This document shows, in pieces, positions 50,651-58,958 of a DNA stretch of 64,000 nucleotides. Below the pieces are notes generated by a model. The model saw nothing but the letters and a program-made list of their open reading frames with translations, ran no database searches and was not told where the DNA came from. Positions within the stretch are counted from its first letter, which is position 1. Each line of letters opens with the position of its first letter. The position numbers and the translations under genes were made by a program. Origin of the DNA: Mycolicibacterium senegalense (lineage in GTDB: Bacteria > Actinomycetota > Actinomycetes > Mycobacteriales > Mycobacteriaceae); assembly GCF_019645875.1 (NCBI RefSeq), contig NZ_CP081000.1, forward strand, positions 3,968,001 through 4,032,000, in the 5' to 3' direction.

Positions 50651-51886
50651 CTAGCGCAGGGCAAACCGCACCGGCAGGTGCTTGAGCCCGCCCACGAACG
50701 TCGTGGCCATGTGCTGCGGTTCGCCGGCGAGTTCTGCCGAGCGCAGCCGCGGTAGCAGCTCGGAGAAGAAGCTGTTGATCTCCAGCCTGGCCAGTGCGGC
50801 ACCGAGGCAGAAGTGCACACCGTAGCCGAACGCTATGTGCTTGTTGGGATCTCGGCCGACGTCGAAACGGAACGGATCGACGAAGACGTCCTCGTCGCGG
50901 TTGCCCGAGACATACGACAGCAGCACCGACTCGCCCTTCGCGATGCGTACACCGCGAATCTCGTAGTCCTGTTGCGCGGTGCGCATGAACTCCTTGACCG
51001 GGGTGGTCCAGCGGACCATCTCCTCGACCGCCAGCGGCATCAGACTCATATCGTTCTGCAGCCGGGCCAGTTGGTCGGGGTTCTGCAGCAATGCGTGCAT
51101 GCCGCCGGAGATGCTGGCGCTGCTGGTGTCGTGGCCGGCAGCGGCGATGATCGCGTAATAGGAGACCGTGTCGATATCGGACAGCGGCTCCCCGTCCAGC
51201 GTGGCGTTGGCGATCGTCGAAGCCAAGTCGTCGGTGGGATTCGCCCGACGCGAGGCGGTCAGTTCGGTGAAGTACTGGAACATCTCGAGCAGCGCCATGC
51301 CCTGCTCTTCCATGCTGGTGCCGCGCTTGTACTCATCGTCGTCGCTGCCGAAAAGCTCCTGGGTGAGCTTGAGCATGAACGCGAAGTCGGACTCGGGTAC
51401 GCCGAGCAGCGTCATGATCATGTACAGCGGGTAGTTCACGGCGACCTGCTGCACGAAGTCGCATTCCGGCCCTTCGTCGACCATCCGGTCGACGAACCGC
51501 TTCGCCAGTTCGTCGGCGCGATCCTTCAGCGCGCGCATGGCCTTTGGCCGAAACCAGTTGGCGCCGATGGCCCTCAGATCACGGTGCAGCGGGTCGTCGG
51601 TGTGGATCAACGTCCGGATCCCGATCGCGGCCTGCTGCTCGTCGCCCTCGCGGGTGACCAGTACCGGTCGCGGCGAGTTGGTGAAAATGTCGTTGGCGCG
51701 CTCGATCTCCATGATGTCCGCGTGCTTGGTGATCGCCCAGAACGGCGCGTAGTCGGGCACCTCGACCCAGGACACCGGGGCGTTGGCCCGCAGATGGGTC
51801 AGCGCCGTGTGCAGTGTCGCCTCATCGGTATACGCCGAGGGGTCGGCGAACAGCCTGGCGACCTCGTCGGCGGTGCGGACAGTCAT
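50651..51886 (-). CDS. Cytochrome P450
   Basis: 411 residues. The I-helix is AAAGHDTSSAS, ExxR lies in VEEMVRWTTP, and FGYGVHFCLG gives haem Cys360. The GHDTSSASISGG stretch recalls CYP108-type P450s (terpineol hydroxylase group), but that is only a resemblance. The ATG at 51886 overlaps the stop of the upstream LLM gene (ATGA) and has GAGGAG ahead, so the two are coupled. No ferredoxin is nearby. Probably hydroxylates a substrate handled by the LLM enzyme. Confidence 0.95.
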   Translation of the reverse strand: MTVRTADEVARLFADPSAYTDEATLHTALTHLRANAPVSWVEVPDYAPFWAITKHADIMEIERANDIFTNSPRPVLVTREGDEQQAAIGIRTLIHTDDPLHRDLRAIGANWFRPKAMRALKDRADELAKRFVDRMVDEGPECDFVQQVAVNYPLYMIMTLLGVPESDFAFMLKLTQELFGSDDDEYKRGTSMEEQGMALLEMFQYFTELTASRRANPTDDLASTIANATLDGEPLSDIDTVSYYAIIAAAGHDTSSASISGGMHALLQNPDQLARLQNDMSLMPLAVEEMVRWTTPVKEFMRTAQQDYEIRGVRIAKGESVLLSYVSGNRDEDVFVDPFRFDVGRDPNKHIAFGYGVHFCLGAALARLEINSFFSELLPRLRSAELAGEPQHMATTFVGGLKHLPVRFALR

Positions 51887-52947
51887 GCGTTGCTCCTCAC
51901 TGGCGGGCATTCTCTGAACTCCTTCAGCACCGCGTTCACGGTTTCGGTGGACACCGCGGCGGGAAAACCGGGCAGCACGCGGTCGATGACGCCCTCGCAG
52001 CGACGCCGCAAGGCCGCGGCCACGTCCGGGATCGGGGCCACCACCGCGAACGTGCCGAGCACCTCGTCGTCGATCAGACCGCCCATCGCATCCCACTCAC
52101 CGGCCAAGGACAGGCGGTGCAACTCGGTGTGCAGATCGCCCCACCCGTGCAGCTCCAGGACTTTGCGGTAGGCCGGAGTCGAGCCATAGAAGGCGAGCTG
52201 TTTTCGGGTCGCGACGGAGGCCGCGGCCATCTCCTCTTCGTCTGCGCCGGTGACGATGAACACCGGGCAGGACAGCTCGAAGTCACGGCGATCGCGCCCG
52301 CTGCGGTCCATCCCGCGCTGTAACGCCACCGTGGTCACCTCGTCCAGATAGCGCCGGGTGGTGAACGCATGGGCGAGCAGACCGTCGGCCACCTCGCCGC
52401 ACACCTCGGTCATCAGTTCCCCGACCGCGGCGAGGAACACCAACGGGTGCGGCAGCGTCGACGGCTCGGGGGTGAACATCGGCGTCATGATCTTGTGGGT
52501 GTAGAACTCACCCTCGAACCGCAGTTTGGTCCCGTCGCGCCAGCAGCCCCAAATCGCATGCAGCGCTTCGATGTACTCACGCATGCGGCGCGCAGGGTGG
52601 CTCCACGGCATGCTGAAACGTTTCTCGATGTGCGGCTGGATCTGGGTGCCGAGCCCGAGGACGAAACGCCCACCCGAGTAGGTCTGCAGATCCCAGCCCA
52701 ACTGGGCCATGGTCATCGGATTGCGCGCGAAGGCGACCGCGATACTGGTGCCGATCTGCATCCGCTCGGTGTGCTCGGCGGCGATGGCCAGCGGTAGGAA
52801 CGGGTCATGGTTGATCTCGCCGGTCCAGCACCCGTCGTAGCCGTGAGCTTCCAGATCACGGGCGATCTCCGGGACCTCGGCGAGCCGGCTGGGAATGCCG
52901 CGGTCGATCTTGACGGCGCCGGACACCGGTTCACTCATCGACAGCAC
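51883..52947 (-). CDS. LLM-class F420-dependent oxidoreductase
   Basis: 354 residues of luciferase-like barrel: GYDGCWTGEINHDPFLPLAI, MQIGTSIAVAFARNPMTMAQ, GRFVLGLGTQIQPHIEKRF and FLAAVGELMTEVCGEVADG. I recall an M. smegmatis-named F420 subfamily with this start and length. Start 52947 (MLSMSEPV) or 52938; neither has a clear ribosome site. First gene of a two-gene operon with the P450, divergent from the carboxyltransferase gene. Substrate unknown. Confidence 0.88.
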   Translation of the reverse strand: MLSMSEPVSGAVKIDRGIPSRLAEVPEIARDLEAHGYDGCWTGEINHDPFLPLAIAAEHTERMQIGTSIAVAFARNPMTMAQLGWDLQTYSGGRFVLGLGTQIQPHIEKRFSMPWSHPARRMREYIEALHAIWGCWRDGTKLRFEGEFYTHKIMTPMFTPEPSTLPHPLVFLAAVGELMTEVCGEVADGLLAHAFTTRRYLDEVTTVALQRGMDRSGRDRRDFELSCPVFIVTGADEEEMAAASVATRKQLAFYGSTPAYRKVLELHGWGDLHTELHRLSLAGEWDAMGGLIDDEVLGTFAVVAPIPDVAAALRRRCEGVIDRVLPGFPAAVSTETVNAVLKEFRECPPVRSNA

Positions 52948-52998
52948 ATTCGTTTGCCAGCTTGCTCCAGGGCGCGGAATTCGACCACCTGATCGACG

Positions 52999-53007
52999 CT
53001 ACAGTAA
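52999..53007. promoter_or_regulatory. CTACAGTAA motif in divergent promoter
   Basis: One-centre palindrome related to TTACGGTAA at 49253 and 61582. It lies between the LLM gene (start 52947) and the carboxyltransferase gene (start 53073). Confidence 0.3.
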
Positions 53008-53072
53008 GCGATTCAGTATGGTCAACGAGGTTAGGCTACAAGCCAACCGCCGGTTCGAGAAGTGGAGACGCA

Positions 53073-54569
53073 ATGACCAACGACCCCGAGTGGAAGGAAA
53101 CGCTCGAGGACCTCGCCCGCCGGCGCGAGCACGCATTCGGCATGGGCGGTCCCGAACGGCTGGCCAAGCACCACGGCAAGGGCAAACTCGATGCCCGAGC
53201 CCGGATCGCGCGGCTGCTCGATCCGGGCTCCTTCCAGGAATTCGGCACGCTCGTCGGCGGTGACATCGCCTCCGACGGGCTGGTCGCGGGTTCGGGCCGT
53301 GTCGACGGCACGCCGGTGATGGTGGGCGCCGAGGATTTCACCACTCTGGCCGGCAGCATCGGCCCCGGCGGCAACGCGAAACGCTACCGGCTCGCCGAAC
53401 TGGCTCTGCGTAACAAGATCCCGTTGGTGATGCTGTTGGAGGGGGCGGGTTTTCGCCCCAGCGGCGAGCACTACGGGCGTACCCCCACCGACCTCATCGC
53501 CCAGGCCAAGTGCTCCGGGAAGGTGCCCACCGTATCGGCGATTCTCGGCCCGTCGGCAGGCCACGGCGCGCTGGTCGCGCCGGTATGCGACTTCACCATC
53601 ATGAGCCAGCAGGGAGCCATCTTCACCGCGGGGCCTCCAGTGGTGAAAGAGTCGACCGGAGAGGACATCTCGAAGGAGGACCTGGGCGGCCCGAATGTCG
53701 CTCTGGCAAGCGGCGTGATTCACAACTACGCCGAAGACGACGAAACGGTCATCGACGACATCCGCCGCTACCTGTCCTACTTCCCGTCGAGCGCATGGTC
53801 GTATCCACCGACCCGCCTTGCCGATGACACCGCCGATCCGCGGCCGACCCCCGAACTGCTCGACATCATCTCGCGCGACAACCGCCGCATCTACGACATG
53901 CGCGCCGTGCTCGACGAGGTCTTCGACCGGCCTGACTGGTTCGAGGTGCAGCCGAAGTTCGGCCGCGCCATCATCTGTGCGCTGGCGCATCTGGGCGGCT
54001 ATCCCGTTGCGGTGGTGGCCAACCAACCGCAGGTGATGGCCGGGTCGATCGACGCCGACGCGGCGGACAAGGCCGCACACTTCATCTCAGTCGCCGACTC
54101 GTTCCATCTGCCCATCGTGTTCCTCGCCGACAACCCAGGCATGCTCCCGGGCAGCCAGTCCGAGCGCAGCGGTGTATTGCGCAGCGGTGCAAGGATGTTC
54201 GCGGCCCAGACTGCGGCAACCACACTCAAGCTGCACGTGACGCTGCGCAAGGCGTTCGGTTTCGGCTCGATGGTGATGTCGCTCTTGGGTTTCGACGACC
54301 AGGTGGCCACGTTCGCCTATCCCGGAGCGACGATGGGTGCGATGGGCGCGGCCGCCCTGAGCGCGGCGACCCACGCCGGTGAGGATTACACCGCGGTGCT
54401 CAAGCGGATGGAACTGGAGGCGTCCTTCCGGTCGGCAGGTCACCTCGGCTTCGATGAACTCATCTCCCCCGAGGAAACGCGCAACGCACTGCTGGTCACC
54501 CTGCAGCACGGCATCTTCAGCCGCCAGCAGGTAGCCGAGCCGGTGTCCCGCACCCTGATCATGCCGTAA
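53073..54569 (+). CDS. Acyl-CoA carboxylase beta (carboxyltransferase) subunit-like protein
   Basis: 498 residues with the two crotonase-like halves of a carboxyltransferase. The N-half has RRREHAFGMGGPERLAKHHG, GKLDARARIARLLDPGSFQE and the oxyanion-hole stretch GPSAGHGALVAPVCD. The C-half has FGRAIICALAHLGGYPVAVV, FLADNPGMLPG and YPGATMGAMGAAA. It moves carboxyl from biotin to an acyl-CoA, or removes it. No biotin carboxylase/carrier gene is nearby, so it must borrow one or work without biotin. ATG 53073 (GGAGA ahead) chosen over an upstream ATG at 52962. Confidence 0.88.
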   Translation: MTNDPEWKETLEDLARRREHAFGMGGPERLAKHHGKGKLDARARIARLLDPGSFQEFGTLVGGDIASDGLVAGSGRVDGTPVMVGAEDFTTLAGSIGPGGNAKRYRLAELALRNKIPLVMLLEGAGFRPSGEHYGRTPTDLIAQAKCSGKVPTVSAILGPSAGHGALVAPVCDFTIMSQQGAIFTAGPPVVKESTGEDISKEDLGGPNVALASGVIHNYAEDDETVIDDIRRYLSYFPSSAWSYPPTRLADDTADPRPTPELLDIISRDNRRIYDMRAVLDEVFDRPDWFEVQPKFGRAIICALAHLGGYPVAVVANQPQVMAGSIDADAADKAAHFISVADSFHLPIVFLADNPGMLPGSQSERSGVLRSGARMFAAQTAATTLKLHVTLRKAFGFGSMVMSLLGFDDQVATFAYPGATMGAMGAAALSAATHAGEDYTAVLKRMELEASFRSAGHLGFDELISPEETRNALLVTLQHGIFSRQQVAEPVSRTLIMP

Positions 54570-54575
54570 CCCCCG

Positions 54576-54640
54576 CACCGCGAGGGTGCGTGTCTGCCGG
54601 TCGACACGCCGCGTACCGCCGACAGTATGCGCACCCTCGC
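54576..54640. repeat. 65-bp intergenic repeat, second family, copy 2
   Basis: CGCGAGGGTGCG (54579-54590) pairs with CGCACCCTCGCG (54630-54641), perfect 12-bp arms, with a long internal part that pairs partly. It lies between convergent genes (stops 54569 and 54653). About 51 of 65 bases match 44053-44117. Confidence 0.65.
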
Positions 54641-54652
54641 GCCACCTGCTTT

Positions 54653-55717
54653 CTATTTTTCCGATCCCGCCGACGCTTTCGTGGCCCGGTACTCGGTGAC
54701 GATCGGCTCCAGTTCGTCGGGGGTGGCCCCGTGCATGATCACCGCGTCGGCACCGTAGTCGAACTCCTTGCGGATGCGATCCACACACTGTCGCGCCGAC
54801 CCGGTGGCCGACGGTTCCAGCCACTCGTCGGGAATGAGGGTCGCGATGTGTTCGATCTGCTCGGCGCTGGCCTTGTGGTCGATGCCACCCGGGATCGACG
54901 TGACCACGGGATCTTCCCGGAAGCGTTGCAGTACTGCCGGATCCCAGTTGTTGGTGCTCACCATCAGGTCGCCGTAACCCTGCAGATAGGTGGCGAGCCG
55001 GGCCACGGTCTTCTTGAGGCGCAACTCCTCCGGTAAGTGATCGCCCACCGTGGCGAAGCAGGACCACACGCGGACACTGTCCGGGTCCCGGCCGGCCTGC
55101 TCGGCGGCGTCCTTGACGGTCTTCACCGCGCGCTGCAGCGTTTCCGGCGTGAAGTAGGTGTGCAAGATGACGTCATCGAACTCGCGACCGCCCAAGGCCA
55201 GGGTCTGCGGGCCGAACGCGACGATGGCCAGCCGAATGTCCTCGTCGAAATCGGGGTCGAGGAAAAGGACCTGATATTTCCCGATCGGCCCGTCGTGGTT
55301 GAAGATCACCTCGCCGTGCCACAGCTTGCGCATGACCTGCGCGAAGTCCTCCATCTGCGCGGTGGTCACCGCGGGCACCCCGAACGCGTTGTACATCGCC
55401 GCGATACCGCGGCCGATGCCCAGGGTGAAGCGGCCCCGGGACAGCCGGTGCATGGTGGTGGCCCACGATCCGGTGATCAGCGGGTGCCGGGTGTTGTGAT
55501 TGGTTGCCGCCGTGGCGATCTGCATGCGGTCGGTGACCGCACAGGCGGCGCCGACGAGCGAGGACGCTTCCTTGACGTTCCAGCGTTCGGAGATGAACGC
55601 GGTGCCGAAGCCGAGTTCTTCGCCACGGCGCGCCTCGTCCATCAGCGTGGCCGGCCCCTCACCGCCGGCACCGGCCAGCAGGTAGTAGCCGAGTTCGTCC
55701 AGAACTGGTTGACTCAT
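54653..55717 (-). CDS. LLM-class F420-dependent oxidoreductase
   Basis: 354 residues: LGYYLLAGAGGEGPATLMDE, GFGTAFISERWNVKEASSLV, MQIATAATNHNTRHPLITGS and GRFTLGIGRGIAAMYNAFGV. I recall a separate mycobacterial F420 subfamily with these motifs. ATG 55717 has AAGGAG seven bases ahead and overlaps the stop of the SnoaL-like gene (ATGA). Third gene of a leftward operon: kinase-like, SnoaL-like, LLM. It probably acts on the compound modified by its partners. Confidence 0.88.
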   Translation of the reverse strand: MSQPVLDELGYYLLAGAGGEGPATLMDEARRGEELGFGTAFISERWNVKEASSLVGAACAVTDRMQIATAATNHNTRHPLITGSWATTMHRLSRGRFTLGIGRGIAAMYNAFGVPAVTTAQMEDFAQVMRKLWHGEVIFNHDGPIGKYQVLFLDPDFDEDIRLAIVAFGPQTLALGGREFDDVILHTYFTPETLQRAVKTVKDAAEQAGRDPDSVRVWSCFATVGDHLPEELRLKKTVARLATYLQGYGDLMVSTNNWDPAVLQRFREDPVVTSIPGGIDHKASAEQIEHIATLIPDEWLEPSATGSARQCVDRIRKEFDYGADAVIMHGATPDELEPIVTEYRATKASAGSEK

Positions 55718-56091
55718 GCCCAAACTCCTTGTTTGTAACCACAATTCCACACTTCGACGATGCGGCCGTCTACCACGCGGAAGATCTCCATGCTGCTGAT
55801 GGTCATCGCGTTGCCGTCGGTAAACGTCATCGGAGACTCATAGACGATTGCCACGTGTTCTCCGTCGTCGCCGGCGACCACCAGGTTGAGATCGAACCGG
55901 ATCGTCTCGAACATCGCCCAGTGATCGATGATGCGCTGGACAGCCTGCCGGTGGGTCAAAGTCTGTGCCTCCCCCACGTCGTGACGGATCACGCTGTCGC
56001 CCATCAGTTCTTCGGCAAGGGCGAACTCCCGTTTGTTCCATACCACCAGGTTGTAGAGCTCGACGACTTCGCGGGCTGAGCGTGTCTTCAC
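55714..56091 (-). CDS. SnoaL-like (NTF2 fold) protein
   Basis: 125 residues from GTG 56091 with GGAGG seven bases ahead. It overlaps the kinase-like gene stop and the LLM start by 4 bp each, so three genes are coupled. The NTF2-like cone shows AREVVELYNLVVWNKREFAL, SVIRHDVGEAQTLTHRQAVQ, VYESPMTFTDGNAM and a final VDGRIVEVWNCG. Members are cyclases, isomerases or hydratases, or ligand binders. Substrate unknown. Confidence 0.85.
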   Translation of the reverse strand: MKTRSAREVVELYNLVVWNKREFALAEELMGDSVIRHDVGEAQTLTHRQAVQRIIDHWAMFETIRFDLNLVVAGDDGEHVAIVYESPMTFTDGNAMTISSMEIFRVVDGRIVEVWNCGYKQGVWA

Positions 56092-57182
56092 GCAAAGACC
56101 TCCAGGGCATCGATCTCGTCGATGGCCGCGACGGCGCGGTCCACCAGGGTCAGGCAGAGTTGGCGGGAACGTTCCGGCATCGTTTGCCACCCGACCAGGG
56201 TGATGACCGGAAGCACCATCAGATAGGCGACTGCGAATCTGTAGTGCCGCCACGCCTCATCGAAGCGATAGCCGACAAATCCATGGCTGCCGAGCCTGTC
56301 CAGATACTCCCGCACCAGCGCCTCGTCGCGGCCGCGCCGCACGTCACTCGGCAGACCCTGGCTCACCAGGTAGCCGATGTCGGCGGCGCCTGCCCCGTGG
56401 CTGGCGAATTGAAAGTCGACGACTTTGAGGCGATTACCGTCGAAGAACATGTTGTCGGCCCGAATATCGCCGTGCAGCAGCATCGCACGTTCTGTGAGCG
56501 CTGTCAGGGCCTGCGGCGCCAACTCGACGAAACGCTCAGCGAACCGGGCCACCGGCATCGGCACGGTTTGTGAGGTGTGCTCACGGTAGACCTGCCACCC
56601 CAAGGCGAACACGGGCAGGAACAAATCACGCGCCATGGGTGTGTCCAGGCTCGGGAACTCGTTTATCAGCGTCGGATCGGCCGCGGTGATCGACCACGCG
56701 TGCAGGCCTGCGAGTTGATCAATCGCGACCCTGGCACGCTCCAGCGACAGGCCGGCCAGGTGGTCGGCGTTGACCCACTGCTGCAGGTCCTCCATCACCA
56801 GGACGAAATCCACTGAGCCCTCCGCCATTCGGGCGGTGTGAACATGGGGGGTGGCGATCGGGACATGCCCCGCAACGCGCTGGTAGAAAGCGAGTTCGCG
56901 GCGGTACCCACCGAGCAGGTCCATGGCGCCACGTGCCTCAGACTGGGCCGGGAGTTTGACGATGACCGTGCCCGGCACGTCTGCACCGGCGAGGTACAAG
57001 CGGTAGAGCAATGACGAGAAGCCGCTGTCCATCGCGATCTGCTCGGCACGCATCTCGGTCACCGTTGCCGTATCGGGCAACGCCGGGTCAGCACGCAGTG
57101 CCTCGGTCAGCCATTCGACGGTGACAGCGTCGATTTCGGATGGAATCCGGGCGGGCCCAGAGTCATGGACTTGCGTCACCAT
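56088..57182 (-). CDS. Phosphotransferase, ecdysteroid-kinase-like (EcKinase/APH fold)
   Basis: 364 residues: TEMRAEQIAMDSGFSSLLYR, the Lys-containing strand TVIVKLPAQS, catalytic HGDIRADNMFF and metal-site VDFQFASHGAGAADIGYLV, which together mark the EcKinase-type small-molecule kinases. The insect relatives phosphorylate steroids; here the substrate is open but a hydroxylated lipid is plausible. First gene of the kinase-SnoaL-LLM operon, divergent from a TetR gene. Confidence 0.87.
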   Translation of the reverse strand: MVTQVHDSGPARIPSEIDAVTVEWLTEALRADPALPDTATVTEMRAEQIAMDSGFSSLLYRLYLAGADVPGTVIVKLPAQSEARGAMDLLGGYRRELAFYQRVAGHVPIATPHVHTARMAEGSVDFVLVMEDLQQWVNADHLAGLSLERARVAIDQLAGLHAWSITAADPTLINEFPSLDTPMARDLFLPVFALGWQVYREHTSQTVPMPVARFAERFVELAPQALTALTERAMLLHGDIRADNMFFDGNRLKVVDFQFASHGAGAADIGYLVSQGLPSDVRRGRDEALVREYLDRLGSHGFVGYRFDEAWRHYRFAVAYLMVLPVITLVGWQTMPERSRQLCLTLVDRAVAAIDEIDALEVFA

Positions 57183-57196
57183 CGCACTCCCAGTGG

Positions 57197-57206
57197 GTTA
57201 TTTAAC
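57197..57206. promoter_or_regulatory. Short palindrome in kinase/TetR divergent region
   Basis: GTTATTTAAC (GTTA-TT-TAAC) in an AT-rich 63-bp intergenic region between starts 57182 and 57246. Possible part of a TetR operator or a promoter element. Confidence 0.3.
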
Positions 57207-57245
57207 ACCGAACAAGCAACATAATTGTCTTGCGTCTAATATGCA

Positions 57246-57857
57246 ATGGTGCCTTCGCCCGAGCGCGGGTTGACCCAACCGCAACGTGTCGAAATCTCCA
57301 GTCGGCGGCTACTGCAGGCTGCTGCCGAGTTGATCGTCGAGAAAGGTTGGGAGGCAACGACTGCAGCTGAGATCGGCCGGCGGGCCGGGTACAGCCGGGC
57401 CATGGTGCACGCCCGGTACGGCAGCAAGGACGCCATCCTCGACGCCTTCCAGGCTGTATACGTGGCGCGGCTGAATCCCGATCCCGCACCGGGCGCGACG
57501 GGCCTGCAGCAGGTGCTCGCGCACTTCGACCGGGTACAGGAGATCCACGCCGAGGATGCCGCGGTGACCAGAGCCATGTTCGTGTCGGCCTTCGAGGCTG
57601 CGAAGACCACATCACCCCTGCGCGACGGCGTGCGAACCCAGCTGGCCGGGGCGGCCGTCAAGATCGAAACCGGTCTGCGCACGGGCATCGAGGACGGTTC
57701 GCTGCGGTCCGATATCGATGTCGACATGGCCCTACGCGATATCACCGGGTCGATTTTCGGGATCGCGTTCCAGTGGGTGGTCTTGCCCGAAGAACACGAT
57801 CTCGACCACGAGATCAACTGTGTGCGAGCCCGGATCATGTCAACCTACGGTCGTTAA
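57246..57857 (+). CDS. TetR family regulator
   Basis: 203 residues. The helix-turn-helix is LLQAAAELIVEKGWEATTAA followed by IGRRAGYSRAMVHARYGSKD. The ligand domain contains VQEIHAEDAAVTRAMFVSAF and IDVDMALRDITGSIFGIAFQ, with a TetR_C-type organisation. Divergent from the kinase-SnoaL-LLM operon across an AT-rich 63 bp, so it very probably controls it. Its end overlaps the convergent alpha/beta-hydrolase gene by 18 bp. Confidence 0.93.
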   Translation: MVPSPERGLTQPQRVEISSRRLLQAAAELIVEKGWEATTAAEIGRRAGYSRAMVHARYGSKDAILDAFQAVYVARLNPDPAPGATGLQQVLAHFDRVQEIHAEDAAVTRAMFVSAFEAAKTTSPLRDGVRTQLAGAAVKIETGLRTGIEDGSLRSDIDVDMALRDITGSIFGIAFQWVVLPEEHDLDHEINCVRARIMSTYGR

Positions 57858-58958
57858 GAATCGCTCCGTCGCATCCTGGACCGCACCGGAGAACAGATGT
57901 CCGACATGGCTACCATCGTGCCAGTAGAGGTCGCCGCCCCATTGCTCGTGCATGGCCAGCGCCGAACTGCGCAGTGCCATCCTGTCATGCCAGGCACCGA
58001 CGATGAGACGCCGATCTGTGTGCGGTCGGGTGCGCAGCGGATCGATCACCGAAGTCATCGCCGCCACCGTGGTCGACTGCAACGCACGAGCCGACTGCCG
58101 TCCGGCTGACCCCCAGCGCCCCAAGTGCAGCCCGATCATGTTGTTGAGTCCCAGGATTGGCGTGTATAGCGCCACCGCGTCGACTCGGCCGTCCAGATGC
58201 GACACCAACGCCGCCACCGCGCTGCCCAGCGACAGACCGGCCACTGCAATAGAGGATGCCTGCGGCTCGAGCCAGCCGATCAGCGTCCGCACTTCCGACA
58301 CCGCACGCATCGTCCCGGCGATATTGGCCAACGGATCCCGGGCAGGATACTCGGGCCACGACCCGCGCCGCGGCCCGTGCCCGGGCTGCACCGGCAATGC
58401 GACGTTGATTCCGAGTTCACGAAGCCGTCGAACGCGCGCGACCAGCAGATCCATCGAGTCACCCTGGCCCGCCCCGTGTATCCAGATCAGCCAGGGACGT
58501 GCGTCGTCACCACAGCGATACAACCGCACCCTGGCGGTCGCGATGCCACCGTGCCCGTCGGCCAGCACCGAAGTCGGCAACGCGGCGTCGTGGTCGAAGA
58601 TCAGCTCCTCGAACGTCAACGCACCGAATCGGCGCGACCGGATACCCTTGACCCGCAGGGCGTCCGGCACTGTATGCGCACCGTCGATACCGAGTGTGCC
58701 GAGTTCGTCGGCGGCCCGTTGATACTCGCTCAGTGGCCGTGGCAGCTGCGGTGGTGGACCGGACAGGGTCATTCCCGTGACTACCAGCTCATCGAGGGCA
58801 ACCTCGCCGAGCTGACGAAGACCGGCGACCGACAACGGATTCCATTGCCCGGCCAGCGCCCCGACCGAGCGGGGGACAACACCACCGAGCTCCCACGCTA
58901 TTCGGGTAGCCCTACGCAACAGTGAATCCCGTGTAGCCGTCAGCGGCGATCTCGTCAC
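57840..58958 (-). CDS. Alpha/beta-hydrolase family protein
   Basis: 372 residues. The oxyanion-hole region is LIWIHGAGQGDSMDLL, the nucleophile elbow is GLSLGSAVAALVSH (Ser), and the late His is in DGSHVGHLFSG. The N-terminal 130 residues have no obvious hydrolase motif. I chose GTG 58958, overlapping the BVMO gene by 47 bp; the exact start is uncertain. Position directly behind a Baeyer-Villiger monooxygenase suggests an esterase or lactonase for its product. Its end overlaps the TetR gene by 18 bp. Confidence 0.85.
   Translation of the reverse strand: MTRSPLTATRDSLLRRATRIAWELGGVVPRSVGALAGQWNPLSVAGLRQLGEVALDELVVTGMTLSGPPPQLPRPLSEYQRAADELGTLGIDGAHTVPDALRVKGIRSRRFGALTFEELIFDHDAALPTSVLADGHGGIATARVRLYRCGDDARPWLIWIHGAGQGDSMDLLVARVRRLRELGINVALPVQPGHGPRRGSWPEYPARDPLANIAGTMRAVSEVRTLIGWLEPQASSIAVAGLSLGSAVAALVSHLDGRVDAVALYTPILGLNNMIGLHLGRWGSAGRQSARALQSTTVAAMTSVIDPLRTRPHTDRRLIVGAWHDRMALRSSALAMHEQWGGDLYWHDGSHVGHLFSGAVQDATERFLTTVG

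Noticed and set aside
50651..52096. Longer start for the P450 at 50651 (up to 52096)
   Set aside because: The extra residues overlap the LLM gene and are not P450-like; ATG 51886 has a good ribosome site and an ATGA overlap.
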